A DNA stretch of 64,000 nt. Source: Anaspis maculata (taxonomy: Eukaryota > Arthropoda > Insecta > Coleoptera > Scraptiidae). The notes under the pieces are model-generated. The model was not told the DNA's origin, did no database searches, and worked only from the letters and a program-made list of their open reading frames with translations. The number at the start of each line of letters is the position of its first letter. The first letter of the stretch is position 1. Both the position numbers and the translations under genes were made by a program. Below are positions 44,817-56,034 of this stretch, one piece after another. The stretch lies in the NCBI GenBank assembly GCA_949128115.1, contig OX421965.1:37381681-37445680 (forward strand). The letters run 5' to 3'.

Positions 44817-45445
44817 ATGGACCGTTTTAATAAGTGCATTATGGGTATATTGGTACAGTCAGTCATCGGTCGGTGCAGTAGAGACGTTGTCAAGGTTCAG
44901 GTTCGAGTTGGCGGGAGTTGGGGATTTGATAGATTGATAAATAAATTCAGTTGCCAAGTTGACAACTCACGTGCTTGAAAATGTCAAACAATTGCCACTT
45001 TCTCCAAAAAAATTGTTTTGCCTGTTCTACGAGGATATCTAGGTGATAATTCGTGTTTTCCTTGCAAGTGTCGTGTTAAAATCGAGCGGCGAAATCGCAG
45101 ATTGTGTAAGAAATGCGATTTGCTTAGGAAAATGTGGTTGCATGGGTGTTTTTCACCTACCTCTCTATCAATGGTCTTGTGTGAACATGAATGTGCCATA
45201 AGCAGGCACACCTAAGCGGAACGTAGAAGCACAAACTAGCGTGGAAAGAAAGCACGTGAACGTGATAAGCAGTTCGAGCAATGTGACCGAAGGCGAACCC
45301 CAAACCCACAGATGCCCAAACCATCGTAGAATCATGTCCATGTCACATGTCATGTCAACTTGACGTAGTTTTACCGGCCGATGACTGACTGCACCAATAT
45401 ACCCAGAATGCATCTCATTTTGTTCGACTTATTAAAACGGCCCAT
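44817..45445. mobile_element. TIR element with ATGGACCGTTTTAATAAGT ends
   Basis: A TIR of about 60 bp including CATTATGGGTATATTGGTAC and CAGTCAGTCATCGG at the left, and the complement at 45380-45445. The interior frame 45018-45215 (+) has a cysteine-rich stretch (CFPCKCRVKIERRNRRLCKK) but no defined zinc finger. Confidence 0.8.
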
Positions 45446-46301
45446 AGAGCGTTTTTCCAAGAGCGTTTTTCCCCAAACATCTGAGAGTGCGCTCTAATTA
45501 TACCGATATCTGAACGAATGAGAGTAAAAATATAAACACTGACAGATTTTGACAATAATAACAACTCGACCCAGGTATATTTGGTTTTGTGCCCTTGTTT
45601 TACGGTGTGCGAAACAGGCATAATGAATTCCTCAGAGAAAGCTTTATTCGGTAACGCTGTATACATGTAGGTATTTTATGGATTTTCATTGACCGCACGC
45701 GTCGTTCCACGATGATATGGGCAGTCTTGCAGCTCACTGCGCTAACATCTAGAAGAGCTCTGTGATCTAGAATAAATCAACTACAGCTGTACATATAGCA
45801 TACTAGGAATTGAAAAGGTCTTACAGAGGGTTCTTTTCCATGGCACCCGACTGACTCCCGGGGCTGTGGGGCGCTGACAGGGCCGCAATGCCCTTTGGGT
45901 GAGGAGCGGATTTTCAGGTCCGGTGTAACAAGACTGGGGCCAGTTCACAACTCCACCACGTTCGATTATTGGATATCAATTTATTTACACACTGCATAGA
46001 CGATGCCACTGGTATTAGTTTTGGAAAACTCAACAAAACGCTCGTTCTTCTAGTCAAGAATATTTGATTTTGGCATTGACAATACTGACATTCATGATTT
46101 ATCCACTTGTACCCACTCTGAAACGAGCACAAAAGAGCGCACTCTAAAGTTTTACTCTATTGATTACTGAACGACAAAGACTAAACGATCGGTGCGTCAA
46201 TTTTTCGTTTCTGAACGTCGCAGAGCCGTCACTGTTAACCTCAAATTAGATATTAGTCGGTGTGACGTGACGTCCATCAGTTTCGTTTACTACGGTATTC
46301 G

Positions 46302-47873
46302 CGATTTTAACTACCGATGGGGGCGCTGTAAACAAGATGGAGGATTGTAAGTTTTTCTGTCATTAGCCAATCTGTCACTGTCATGGCATTGTTATGGTGC
46401 GTCGTGTTTTGATCCCAGGTGTTTTGTTCGCACTACTGTTTGCACAGTCGTATGCCCGTATGGTGGTAAATTTTTGAAATCCAAGGGGCTGTCCGTGTAG
46501 TTCATTTTAGGTTGGTTCGTCTTGAACAAAAAAATGTGGGTGAATGCTTGAATAATGTAAGTGTACCTATACGGTGTTTTTGTACAAAAGTTCAAGTTTT
46601 TCGAAATTCCAGAGACAGAGAGACTACTTGAATTTAAGTGCTGTCTTCGACTACCTATTTGATGTTTTGTGGAAAAGGCGACCAAAGCCCTCAACAGTGT
46701 ACATTTATGCGGAATTTGGGATTTGTGGTGAAACACTTGACCTAGAAGGCGAGAAGCAAGAAAGTTACTGCTCCAGGGCTCATTCTTACTGCATCAGGGA
46801 GTTCCTAAATGCTGACTTGAATGATTTGATGCGATATGTAATTTTAACGTGTATGAAGTAAAGTAAAGTCAATACAATAATTATGTATTATTATAGGTTA
46901 TAAGGATGAACAGAGTAAAATGATTTATAACAAATATTATTGAGGAACTGGTAACCCCCAGTTTGACTAGAATATTTTCAAAGTAGGCATCTAGTTCTTG
47001 TTGGCATAATAACGATCAATATTGGGGGGATTCCTCGTTCAGTCGAAGTCAAAGCGTGAGCAGGTCTGCATAATCCTTGGCGCTTTTTAGACAGTTTTGT
47101 TCAAGACTTCTGCCCACGTTTGATAACAATAGTTGGTCCAATATGCTGATGGTTCAGAGCAGTTTATGGTAGAGTGTTTCAGGCGTTTATTTTTCAACAA
47201 AGCCCCAGTTCTTCTCCCTGTTTGGGCTGTTCTTTAATTCTTTATTAACTTCAACTCAGCTGTCAGATGTGTCTGGAATGAGAGAAAGAATTCCTTGAAT
47301 GATTTTTTTAAGGTAAGCCAAGCCACAATAAGAAAGGGAAACAAGTTTTCCAATGGTCAGATAAGCACCAGAAGGGGAAAAACTATGAAATTATTGTCCT
47401 GTTTGGAATTTGTCAGCGGCCTTCAGAACTTCACAATTTTTGAACCTGCCGGTTTATTGCGTCGAAAAGCCTGCATCGCGAGTCGGGGGCTAGAGCAAAG
47501 GGGTTGCATGAGGCATGGACAGTGGTAAGTTATGTAAAACAAATGTAAAAAATCGGAAATCCAACCCCACTTGCGTCTCCTTTCTTTGTCGCTAAAACTT
47601 CGTTGTGTATTTGACAAGATGACTGTATTTGAATATACTTACCCTTCGGAAGCTCCATAATGAGCATTTGTTGTTTCTTTGGTGCTCCCAGCCGATTCAG
47701 CATTTGACTTGACTGACACAAACACTTGAATTATTCGCGGGATTCTGACTGACTGACAAATCTGACAGATGCGACAGAGCAGAAGTGACAGAAAAACTTA
47801 TAAAGTAGGTTCGTCATTTAAGCCGCCAGAGGGCGTCCAGATTTTTGAAATCGCGAATTGCCAAGGATGTCTA
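46302..47873. other. Possible gene or TIR element of unknown identity
   Basis: TGTAAGTTTTTCTGTCA (about 46346) is inverted at 47786-47803, suggesting a ~1.46 kb element. The frame 46574-46861 (+; ...DYLFDVLWKRRPKPSTVYIY..., stop after MRYVILTCMK) follows an acceptor-like TTCCAG, and splice-donor-like GGTAAGT sites occur at 47524 (+) and about 47643 (minus, after the start ATG near 47706). These hint at exons, but strands conflict and no domain is recognised. Confidence 0.3.
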
Positions 47874-49159
47874 TTGGCGAAAATCAGCGGCCACCAGAAG
47901 GCGCTGAACGCAGTCAAACATGGTGGCCCAAGGGGCCTTGACAAATAGGTAACCAGCGCACAGCCCAGCGCAGTAGCGCAGTAGCACTCGACAGTTGACA
48001 GTACCTACTCCAAATCATAAGAATATTGACAGTTTTGACAGTTGAAAAATAATTAAATTTTTTTGTCTTCCTTGTTTTCTACATCGTCGTGAATGTGAGC
48101 GAGTGAGTGTTGTAGTTTGACTTGAATTACTGCGTTAGTATACGCCGATGGCATTTGCAATGCACAATGCAGCAGCAAAAGCCGATACGTAAGTTGGTGA
48201 AATGCTGGCCGAAAAATGCAATCTCTGAATGCTTAATTGCATTGCAGGTGTGTTGTGTGAGCCCCTTGCACACAAGGTGGAAATACTAAGCCCCCACAAG
48301 ACAAGGCATAGGTACAACAGGACGCATCACGAAAATGAGCCAACAATTATCGTTCAGGCCAGAAAGATGAACATTCTTTTGGAGTAATCGTACGACTCAT
48401 ACATTGACTGTAAAGTAAAATTTCAGTAGCTAATAAGCATTTACCGCTGTCTAGAATAATAAAAATCATAGTTTATCAATAATAATTGAGTATTTTGCAA
48501 TCATAAGTTTAATCAAAGCTCATCGGTTGATGTTAGTGTTTCTACAATGGAAAATATTTTCATATCGATTAAGTTGTTCTAAATCTGAACTGATGAGGCG
48601 AGTGACGGATTCTGATTTGCAGGCCAGGTATCTTCTCTCAATACCGCTGGCGTTGATCTCCAGGCTCTCCGGCTGTTCTCACTGGCTTATCGGAGATGGC
48701 TTCATGAGTTCACAACACTGTTCTAACAACTGGTCCACAGAATCTAACCTCTAAATGGTTTTCAATTATCCATTAATGAGACATAACAAAGCACAATAGT
48801 CTCAGTCGCAGTGAGCCCCTGTCACCCCACACACGATTAAATGACCTGCCTCAATCACTTCTTCGCACTTTGTCGAGAGGGGGCTGATTTGGTCACCATC
48901 ATGACCATAATATTGGGCAAATGAATCTGTATTATTGGCATTTTCTAAAACAAAAATAAGTTAGAGATACTGCTACGAAATTCCATTCCCAACGAAACCC
49001 CAGTTCTTGGCCCACTGTTACGCTTTCACTGACAGCTATCACTGTTGACAGCTGTTGTGATGTAAATGCGCACTGCGTTTACTACCTATTTGTCAAGGCC
49101 CCTTGGGCCACCATGTTTTATTGCGTACAGCGCCACAGCGCGGAAAAGATTTTCGCCAA
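47874..49159 (-). mobile_element. TIR element, family Q, copy 2 (inverted relative to copy 1)
   Basis: The ends TTGGCGAAAATC and GATTTTCGCCAA, with the conserved block AACATGGTGGCCCAAGGGGC inside both. It lacks the 236-bp MITE found in copy 1, so it gives the empty site. The flanking sequence (CCAAGGATGTCTA left, TACATAAACTGGAT right) is found joined, without the element, on the minus strand at 50550-50580. Confidence 0.88.
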
Positions 49160-49940
49160 TACATAAACTGGATAAGAAGCTTGGTCGCTTTTGACGTAAA
49201 TAGGTGAAGCTGAGATTTGACACTAATGCAGGGCATTGTGCAGGACTGGGGACCGACCTTGAGGACTGAGGACTGTCAATTAAAACATGGGCTGTCGTCA
49301 TTTTGACGTTTTCGGGTTCCGCTGGTGAGAATTCACTGTTGAATATTAAATTGACCTCCACTTAACATGGAACAAAACGTATACCAGGGCTACCCCTCTG
49401 AATCAAGAAGAAACAGAGGCTGTGGCCACATGCAGTGGATGGATGGTGGGTGAACTTAGTGAAGTGAGAAGTTGCTGGGAACGGGAATAAACGGAGGCAA
49501 CTCTTTTGAGCAGGCCAAGATTCACAAAGGATCTGTCGAGCCCTGGTGAGTCCACAGCTTTACATATAAGGGCTCTCACGCAAGTAAGCAACATTACAGG
49601 TCAGCAGCAGCATTTGCCACACTATCGCGGACAGTGACACTTCTTGAAGAGGGTCTGGGAGCATCTCTATTGCGACCTGAAGTGAAGATGCTTCAAGAAG
49701 GTTCATAAGTTGTTGAGAATAAGGCAAGATTTGTAGCAATATTGGAAGCGAAGAGAAGGGTGGCGAATCGACGCTTCATCCTCATCATTAATACCTAGTT
49801 GATAACACCAAGAAAAAAGGGAAATAAAGGCGGAAATGTGTTGTATTTACCAAAGATGTAATACCTAATTGAAGTATTGATACAAAGGAGTATAAATAAA
49901 CATGTCATAAATAATTAGTATTATTGTTGAAATCATCAAT
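49160..49940. other. No gene recognised
   Basis: A short frame starts MEQNVYQGYPSESRRNRGCG near 49370 (+) and another ...VVENKARFVAILEAKRR near 49710 (+). They look like coding debris but match nothing I know. Confidence 0.35.
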
Positions 49941-50681
49941 TTAAAACCGAGATTCAGTGCGTGGCACGCACCTTGATAGGTACACACTTGCTCTTAGAGC
50001 CCCTGAGCTCGCACTAGACCTAGAAATTGTCTCGCCAATCCGTATCTTGTTTAGTGTAGAATTATCTACACAAGACTCTGCAACTTTGTCAGAGCGCGTC
50101 CGCCCATTTGCTTCAAGGCTCTGGTGATCCCACAGGAACTGACTCCGAAGCTGACGGAACCACCATTCAACTGGTCGGCTCACCGACGCACATCCAGTGA
50201 ACCCAGAAATCGCCTCGTCAATCCGCATCTTGTCAAGCATAGAATTTTCTACATAAGACTCTGCAAGCTTGTCGGAGCGCCATCCGCCCATTTGCTTCAA
50301 GGTTCTCTGGTTCTGGTGACCCCACAGGAACTGACACACATACTGCACACGTGGCGGGCATGACGTCGAGAGAAAACGCCTACAGAACAGGAGAAGGAGA
50401 TCGAGATCGATGTTGTGAATCGATTTCGTTCGATGACTCTGATGCTGGATTGCTGACAATGACGCAGAAATGACGCTTGATGTCGTTTTGTGAAATGTCA
50501 TTATTGCAGGGCAAGGCGTCCGATTATGATGCAATATGGCGGCCAAGCTTCCTATCCAGTTTATGTATAGACATCCTTGGGTATTGCAAAATGATTTTAT
50601 TGAAGCGGCGCGGCGCATGTCTAATGCGGGCCAAATTTCGGAAAAGCGGCAAGAACAATCATTGTTGAACACGCTGTACAA
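49941..50681 (-). pseudogene. Crypton-like tyrosine recombinase C-terminus, duplicated and decayed
   Basis: A 246-codon minus frame contains LKQMGGWRSDKLAESYVENS, which fits the end of transposon-type tyrosine recombinases: G(G/R)W.S..v...Y with the catalytic Tyr in ESYV. About 55 residues later the segment repeats as RSDKVAESCVDNSTLNKIRI, with the Tyr replaced by Cys and the KQMGGW part shifted out of frame. The N-terminal third of the frame is not recombinase-like and the remaining catalytic residues (R, HxxR) are not evident. A dead copy, the end of a Crypton-like element. Confidence 0.6.
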
Positions 50682-51157
50682 ACGTGAGAGTATTTAGGAA
50701 ATAGATGAATGAATATAACAATAAATAAAACAGACTTGTCTTATTATTACACAAATTACAGGCACGTTAAAACACTGTGGGTTTCTTCGACGGACATGCA
50801 CCACCATCCGAGGTTCGGTTCGCTCTCTCCATTTGCACCCAAATGTCTCCAGCTAAGCCCCTCGGCCGGCAGTTTTTTGTCCTTTCCCAGGTATACGATG
50901 CCCGTCCGGCTACAAGTTCGTTCCGATTTACACCCTACCAGCCCCTGGGGGGCAATTTTTCACCCTTCGCAACTTTAAGAAACGTTCACAAGTTTGCGAT
51001 TTCTGTAAATTCCAATTTACTGCTCAAAAATTGGCACAAAGGAACATATACGTAAATTTCCGTACGCAAATTTGCGTATACGCAACTTCACGTGCATTCT
51101 TAAAAATTGGCCCCCTGATGTTGTTTCATTTGCGTGTGTTGAAATCTCAAGGAAGCG
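50682..51157. other. No gene recognised
   Basis: A weak internal similarity (AGCCCCTCGGCCGGCAGTTTT and AGCCCCTGGGGGGCAATTTTT near 50853 and 50939) suggests an old ~85-bp tandem duplication. Confidence 0.35.
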
Positions 51158-51473
51158 ACGACTTCTAGTTTTTTCTTGCGGTGGGCGAGTATCCGTGTAG
51201 TCACTGGCAGTACTTCCTTAGCGCCGTCTAAGTAGGCTAAGAGCGACGCCGGGTGATTCCCACACCACCCACCATTTTATGGACGCATCAACAGCGAGGT
51301 TATTAGCACCCTTTTTTTCGGTGTCCTTCTCGTTTCACAATGTTTCCCTTGACGTGACTGCACGGTGGTACACGCCAAGGTACTAAAGAGCGCATGAATA
51401 TTTTCACCTGGCCCAGGCCGGATTCGAATCCACGATCCCTGGAATTGCTTCCAAAGACACGACTTCCAGTTTT
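51158..51473 (-). mobile_element. tRNA-derived SINE, minus strand, with 15-bp target duplication
   Basis: ACGACTTCTAGTTTT (51158-51172) and ACGACTTCCAGTTTT (51459-51473) flank the insert with one mismatch. On the minus strand the head has GGGATCGTGGATTCGAATCC (B-box match) preceded by a weak A-box region (CTTTGGAAGCAATTCCAG). Divergence of the duplication suggests an older insertion. Confidence 0.6.
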
Positions 51474-54400
51474 ATTCATAGTCATGAAAATGACCGTTCC
51501 CTCACAGTGCTTTCAATAAAAATGCTTAAATACATGGAAATATTGAACACTCACGCTGGGCGTAAGGGATGTGAGAGCCAAGGATACGACTGTTATACGA
51601 CAAGAAAAAAATATAAAAATGTTATGGAACGCTCAAAATTCAACAATGCGCTGCCACTCGCTTGCTCAGTCTCAAAATACCAACGAGCAGTAATAAGGTG
51701 ATTACCCGAGGATTTACTCATGTTCCTCAATAATGTCGCTTCCTAGCGAATAAGGAATTTTAATGAAAATTGCAAGGAATGACGATGACGAAGGATAAAA
51801 AAAAACTAACACCTACACAGCAGCGCTTCTAAGCTAGTGGAGTTTTAATATTTCAAGAACTCGAGATACAATTAGGTTAGTGGTGGAGCTAGGCGTACCG
51901 CGTACTCACATCCACCTCACATCCGGTCCCCACGGAAAACTTATTGTGAAGCAGTGTTTCGTTCAAAGGGTGAAGTTGCAGGAAGCCAAACTCAATTTGT
52001 CTGATGCGTGCAGTTTCATTTTAACTTTAGTCCTTTTATTGTCCACGTTCCCCTTTAGTGCGGTTCTGGGTCTGGAGTATTATTTGACTACCCACTCAGT
52101 TTCAAAATTAATGTTGCATTAAATTTGTCACGCGTCCGTCCACAGCTTGATGCTCATTAGCTGTTTTTTAAGTAATGATGATTATATCCGGTCGCGATTT
52201 TATCTCGTTAATATTGTTTGTGATGTACTGCGATGCTATATATTTACCTAAAAATCCGAACAATGCGAAATTGAATTCTTTTTTTTCTTCCAGTTTAGTA
52301 AGCATGTCCTCTCTTTCTCCACGCAGTATTTTTTTTCATATCATATTATGAAGGGTCGGCGCTTCAACAGCACGCACTAATAATAAATGTTCCACCCAAT
52401 TAATCAAATTCCAATCATGCATGCTAATCTGTACTGGAATTTAATATAATGTAATTTTATTCCGTTACAACACTTCCATGCGATTTATTGAAATACAATT
52501 AATATCAGAGGCGGGCATGTGCAAGCCTGAAAGTTGTAAGACCGCTTAGATAGTGTGTCAGAAATTTTTTGTAGAAGCGCTCCAAATCTCAGTGATTTCA
52601 TTATAATTTGCAAATATTATAATACGAAATTGATAATAACAGAGTTCCTTGGAATTCGCGCGCGCGTAATTCGTCTCGTGACGTGATGTTACGTCACTGT
52701 GTGTTTGAAGAAGTAGAAAATGAACGAACGAGCAATATTAACACTTTCATTTCACAAAGAGCACTTTCTCGATATTGGTGTAAATATCAATAAATAAAAA
52801 GGAAAAACTGCTTTGTGTTACATAAGACTCGGCAATTTTCACATACACACACACACACATGCACAACATACTCATGCGTTGGGTAGACAGGTACTTCCAT
52901 ATATGCAGGTGAGGCGAAGGAAATCACCTGAACCAAGCACAGCAGATAATAATTGTGTAACAGATTCCATGCCATCGGCTGCGAAGCTAATACCTCTGTC
53001 ATGGAGAAAAGTGTTAACCGGGACAAGTTGTCTATGCGATGATGGCAGAATTCGCCAAATCAAGGAAAGTAAATCCAGCTAACAGTCACGGTTGAGTAGG
53101 GTCATTGGGGAATTAATGATAATAAATCGGCGTGCTTTCACATTTTTTCCCATATTCCGGAAATTTGCATATCACACAATTTAAGTAAGATTTAAAAGAA
53201 GAAAAATCGAGAATAGTTTATCGAATGTCGAAGCGGTGAATTGGAAAACGCAACAAAGGCAGAAATCACACACTCTGTACCTAGAGTTCTAAGGTGAAAT
53301 ATAATCAGAGGTAATAAACCGTGAACAAGTCGACCAAATATAATGACCAGGAAAACTGAGATCAACATTTTATAGCCACTTTAAAGAGTTCTTCGATGAC
53401 GACGAACATTTTTATAAGGTCTTTAGATTGAGAAGGGGAGCCACGCAGACTTTTTGTCAGAGGGGGAGGAGCAAGAAGCCCTTGAAATTTGAAAGGGCTG
53501 GGGCCCCTATGACGGAACCACTTCCTAATATCGCTATATACCCAATGAAAAGAAAACGTATGACTCTACCATAAACCTTAACAGCATCAGTCACCATGTC
53601 GCTATAGTTCTTCACTGTTGAAAAAAAAAGTCTTCGGCTAGTACGAAAAATTTGTTTCCATTTCTTCTCACCTAGAAGAACATGAAAAATTGGCGCGGTT
53701 GATGTCTTCGCCCACATTTCCGCATCAGCTTATTCCATTTATGAAGCTGAAAATGCGTGAAACCTATTTTCTGGAGAATGCCAAGCAAAGAAGTGAGCAA
53801 TTTTCACTGCCTAGTTTACAGCGTTTTTTTAATATTCCCAATTGATTACTGATATCATGGCTAGGAAAAAATAGGTTAAAACTTGAAATGCGAAACCACA
53901 CGTGAAAATCCTGCCAAAATTTTTTTATCAAAAGCGCAAAGAAGGTCTCTAGTTCTCAGTTGTACCCATTCCGGGCAAAATGGAGCAGGTAGTTGCAAAG
54001 GTTTTCTGCACAACTGGTTTTCTCTACAAGCCGTGCTATTATTATTTTGCACCGGCATCCTACTTTCCACCTTTACTCGAGTAGACCTTTTTATAAAGTT
54101 CTGGTCCTTGACATTGACTGTTCAAGTCGCACATCCTGAGCAAAGTACTTTTGGCAGTCCCTATTACGTACTCGCACAGTGCTAGAAGCATTTTACCGTC
54201 CTCGATAAAAATTAGTCTACGGGATTTTTGCGTGCGGTTCTGCATCTGAAATCTTGAAATATTGTTAGAAGGCAGTCCAACCTATTTTTTCCTAATAATG
54301 GTTACAGAAATATCATTGAGAATATTGAAGAAACGCTGTTAAACTTAGCAGTGGAAATTGCTCTCTTATTTGCTTGACATTCTTCCCAAAATAGGACACT

Positions 54401-54763
54401 CGCATTTTTGACTTCATAAATGGAACGAGCTTATGCGGAAATAAGGAAAAAAATATTTTTTTTCAAATAGGTGTTTGGGGGCGCATGAAGTACTAGCTCA
54501 TCCGTCTATATTCAAATCATTTCTATTTAAATAGAATTTGATTCGAGCATACAGGGACGGCTACCGCAAGGAACTGCAAGAGCGTGTTTCGGCGTTTTTC
54601 GATCTCAATTTTAGGAGGCCGTCCTTGAAGGATGCTGTTTGGTCCGAGTTTTAGTGGATTGTAGGTACAGTCCACGTACAAGTACATGATGCTGACTTCC
54701 ATTGTCATTGGATTGTCAAACAATGCAAATTCGACTGCTCGATTCAGAAAGGTAGAAATGTAC
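51474..54763. other. No gene recognised (3.3 kb)
   Basis: AT-rich, with an (AC)n microsatellite at 52844-52858. The frames at 52813-53082, 53883-54185 and 51880-52122 show no domain. I see no splice-linked coding series. Confidence 0.45.
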
Positions 54764-54983
54764 TCCAATTTTAGTCCCCGTGGCCAGGCGGTCGAGTGGC
54801 TGCCTGCGCCGCGGAAGTTCCGGATTCGATTCCCGGTGAAAAGTCTGGGTGTTGTGCTGTTCGAAATTTGCACTTTTCTGAGTTTGTATAACTGATAAAT
54901 GAACGGGCAAACTCCTATGGCAAGAAAAAACCGATAAGGAGGAAAAAAAATGTACCATTCATTTTTGAGGTGGTCCAATTTTA
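54764..54983 (+). mobile_element. tRNA-derived SINE, 10-bp target duplication
   Basis: TCCAATTTTA at 54764-54773 and 54974-54983. The head CGTGGCCAGGCGGTCGAGTG (A box) and GGTTCCGGATTCGATTCCCG-like B box (54822-54838) are at tRNA spacing, close to tRNA-Leu/Ser-type heads. The tail is A-rich (GGAAAAAAAATG) but followed by about 20 unexplained bases before the duplication. Confidence 0.75.
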
Positions 54984-55390
54984 AAAAGTTTGTCACTGTA
55001 CCTATTAATGTATGTATTATCATCACTAGATGAATCTTCACTATTGAACCCAAGAACTCGTATATCAAGATACAGGTCATCATAGAAACAAACACCCTAT
55101 GCATGTGCAATAGTACAGGGTGTTTCAGTGACCTTGTATAAAATCTCGGAAGGTGATTGCTCTCAAAAAAATAAGTCGAAAAGTAAGAGTAACAGTTTTT
55201 CCTAAATTGACTTCCGAGGGAGTTACAGCCCCTTAAAAGTACGAAGTGGAACAGAGTTTTCAATTATTATTTGCTCAAGAACCGTCAAGGTGAAGAACTT
55301 CAAATTTGGCGTAGGAAGGTTTCCCAACATTACAAATAAATTTAAAGTTGTTCCAGTCACACCACGTATTTGTTGTTTTTAAAATAAGGT

Positions 55391-55762
55391 TTAATTGACA
55401 ATAGAGTATTATACTAAAAAAAAATTTTGATTGAAATGGAAACTTTATTGAAAAATAATTGACCCGTGTTTTTTTATTCAGTCAAAAATCGTATCGTTTG
55501 GGCGCAATAAATAAATAACATCAACTAGTTCTGACGTCACAGCGAGTCACCGCCTATACTGCCTGTGTAAATGACGTCAGAAATAGGCAGAATATAGGAA
55601 TTTAATTTATTTATTGTGGCCAAACGATACGATTTTTGGCTAAATAAAAGAATACGGGTCAGTTATTTTTCAATATAGTTTCCGATTCCATCAAAAAAAA
55701 GAATTTTTTCAAAAGTATAATACTCTATTGTTTCGAGGAAGACCCTCATCATCAGAAAACTG
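55391..55762 (-). ncRNA. Hammerhead-like motif, sense copy, split by a MITE
   Basis: On the minus strand CTGATGA, GAGG/CCTC and GAAAC are identical to the copy at 57427-57459. The 324-bp MITE (55403-55726) is inserted in the AAT of the stem III loop, separating the core from GTC. If the motif acted in this element's replication, this insertion would have ended it. Confidence 0.5.
55403..55726. mobile_element. Fold-back MITE with proven AT target duplication
   Basis: AGAGTATTATAC / GTATAATACTCT ends, and arms including AACGATACGATTTTTG / AAAATCGTATCGTTTG. The other pLTR copy (57452-57460, minus) reads GACAATTGTTTCG without interruption, whereas here AT is found on both sides of the insert (55401-55402, 55727-55728). 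Both borders and the 2-bp duplication are thus shown by in-window comparison. Confidence 0.9.
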
Positions 55763-56034
55763 TTAAATAAAGAAAATATTAGATACAGAAATGAGAAAGA
55801 ACAATGGTACAGACTTACCTATTCAAAAAAGTGTATAAATTGCTTGTTTGTAGAAGATTTTTAGTAAAAATTGGCAGTAAATTGACAGTAAATAAAAAGA
55901 TGGCAAGAGAACCTGTACTATTGTTGACTATGAAGGTGATTTTAAAGGTAAAGAGGTATTAACAATATTAGATAACAATACTTGTTTTTGTGGGTACTAG
56001 AAGAAATACTTTGAAAGAACAGGAACAGCTATTT

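Larger units (their letters stand above)
43443..46301. mobile_element. 2.9-kb TIR element containing three other TIR elements
   Basis: The left TIR GGAATACCGTAGTAACGAAA...GACGTCACGTCACACTGACT...TGAGGTTAACAGTGACGGC (about 73 bp) is mirrored at 46230-46301. Between the TIRs lie the elements at 43569-44486, 44503-44776 and 44817-45445, plus about 800 bp of unassigned sequence. No complete transposase was recognised, so autonomy cannot be judged. Confidence 0.75.

Noticed and set aside
54523..55263. 246-codon minus-strand frame
   Set aside because: It runs across a SINE and the end of a fold-back element with no domain; chance frame.
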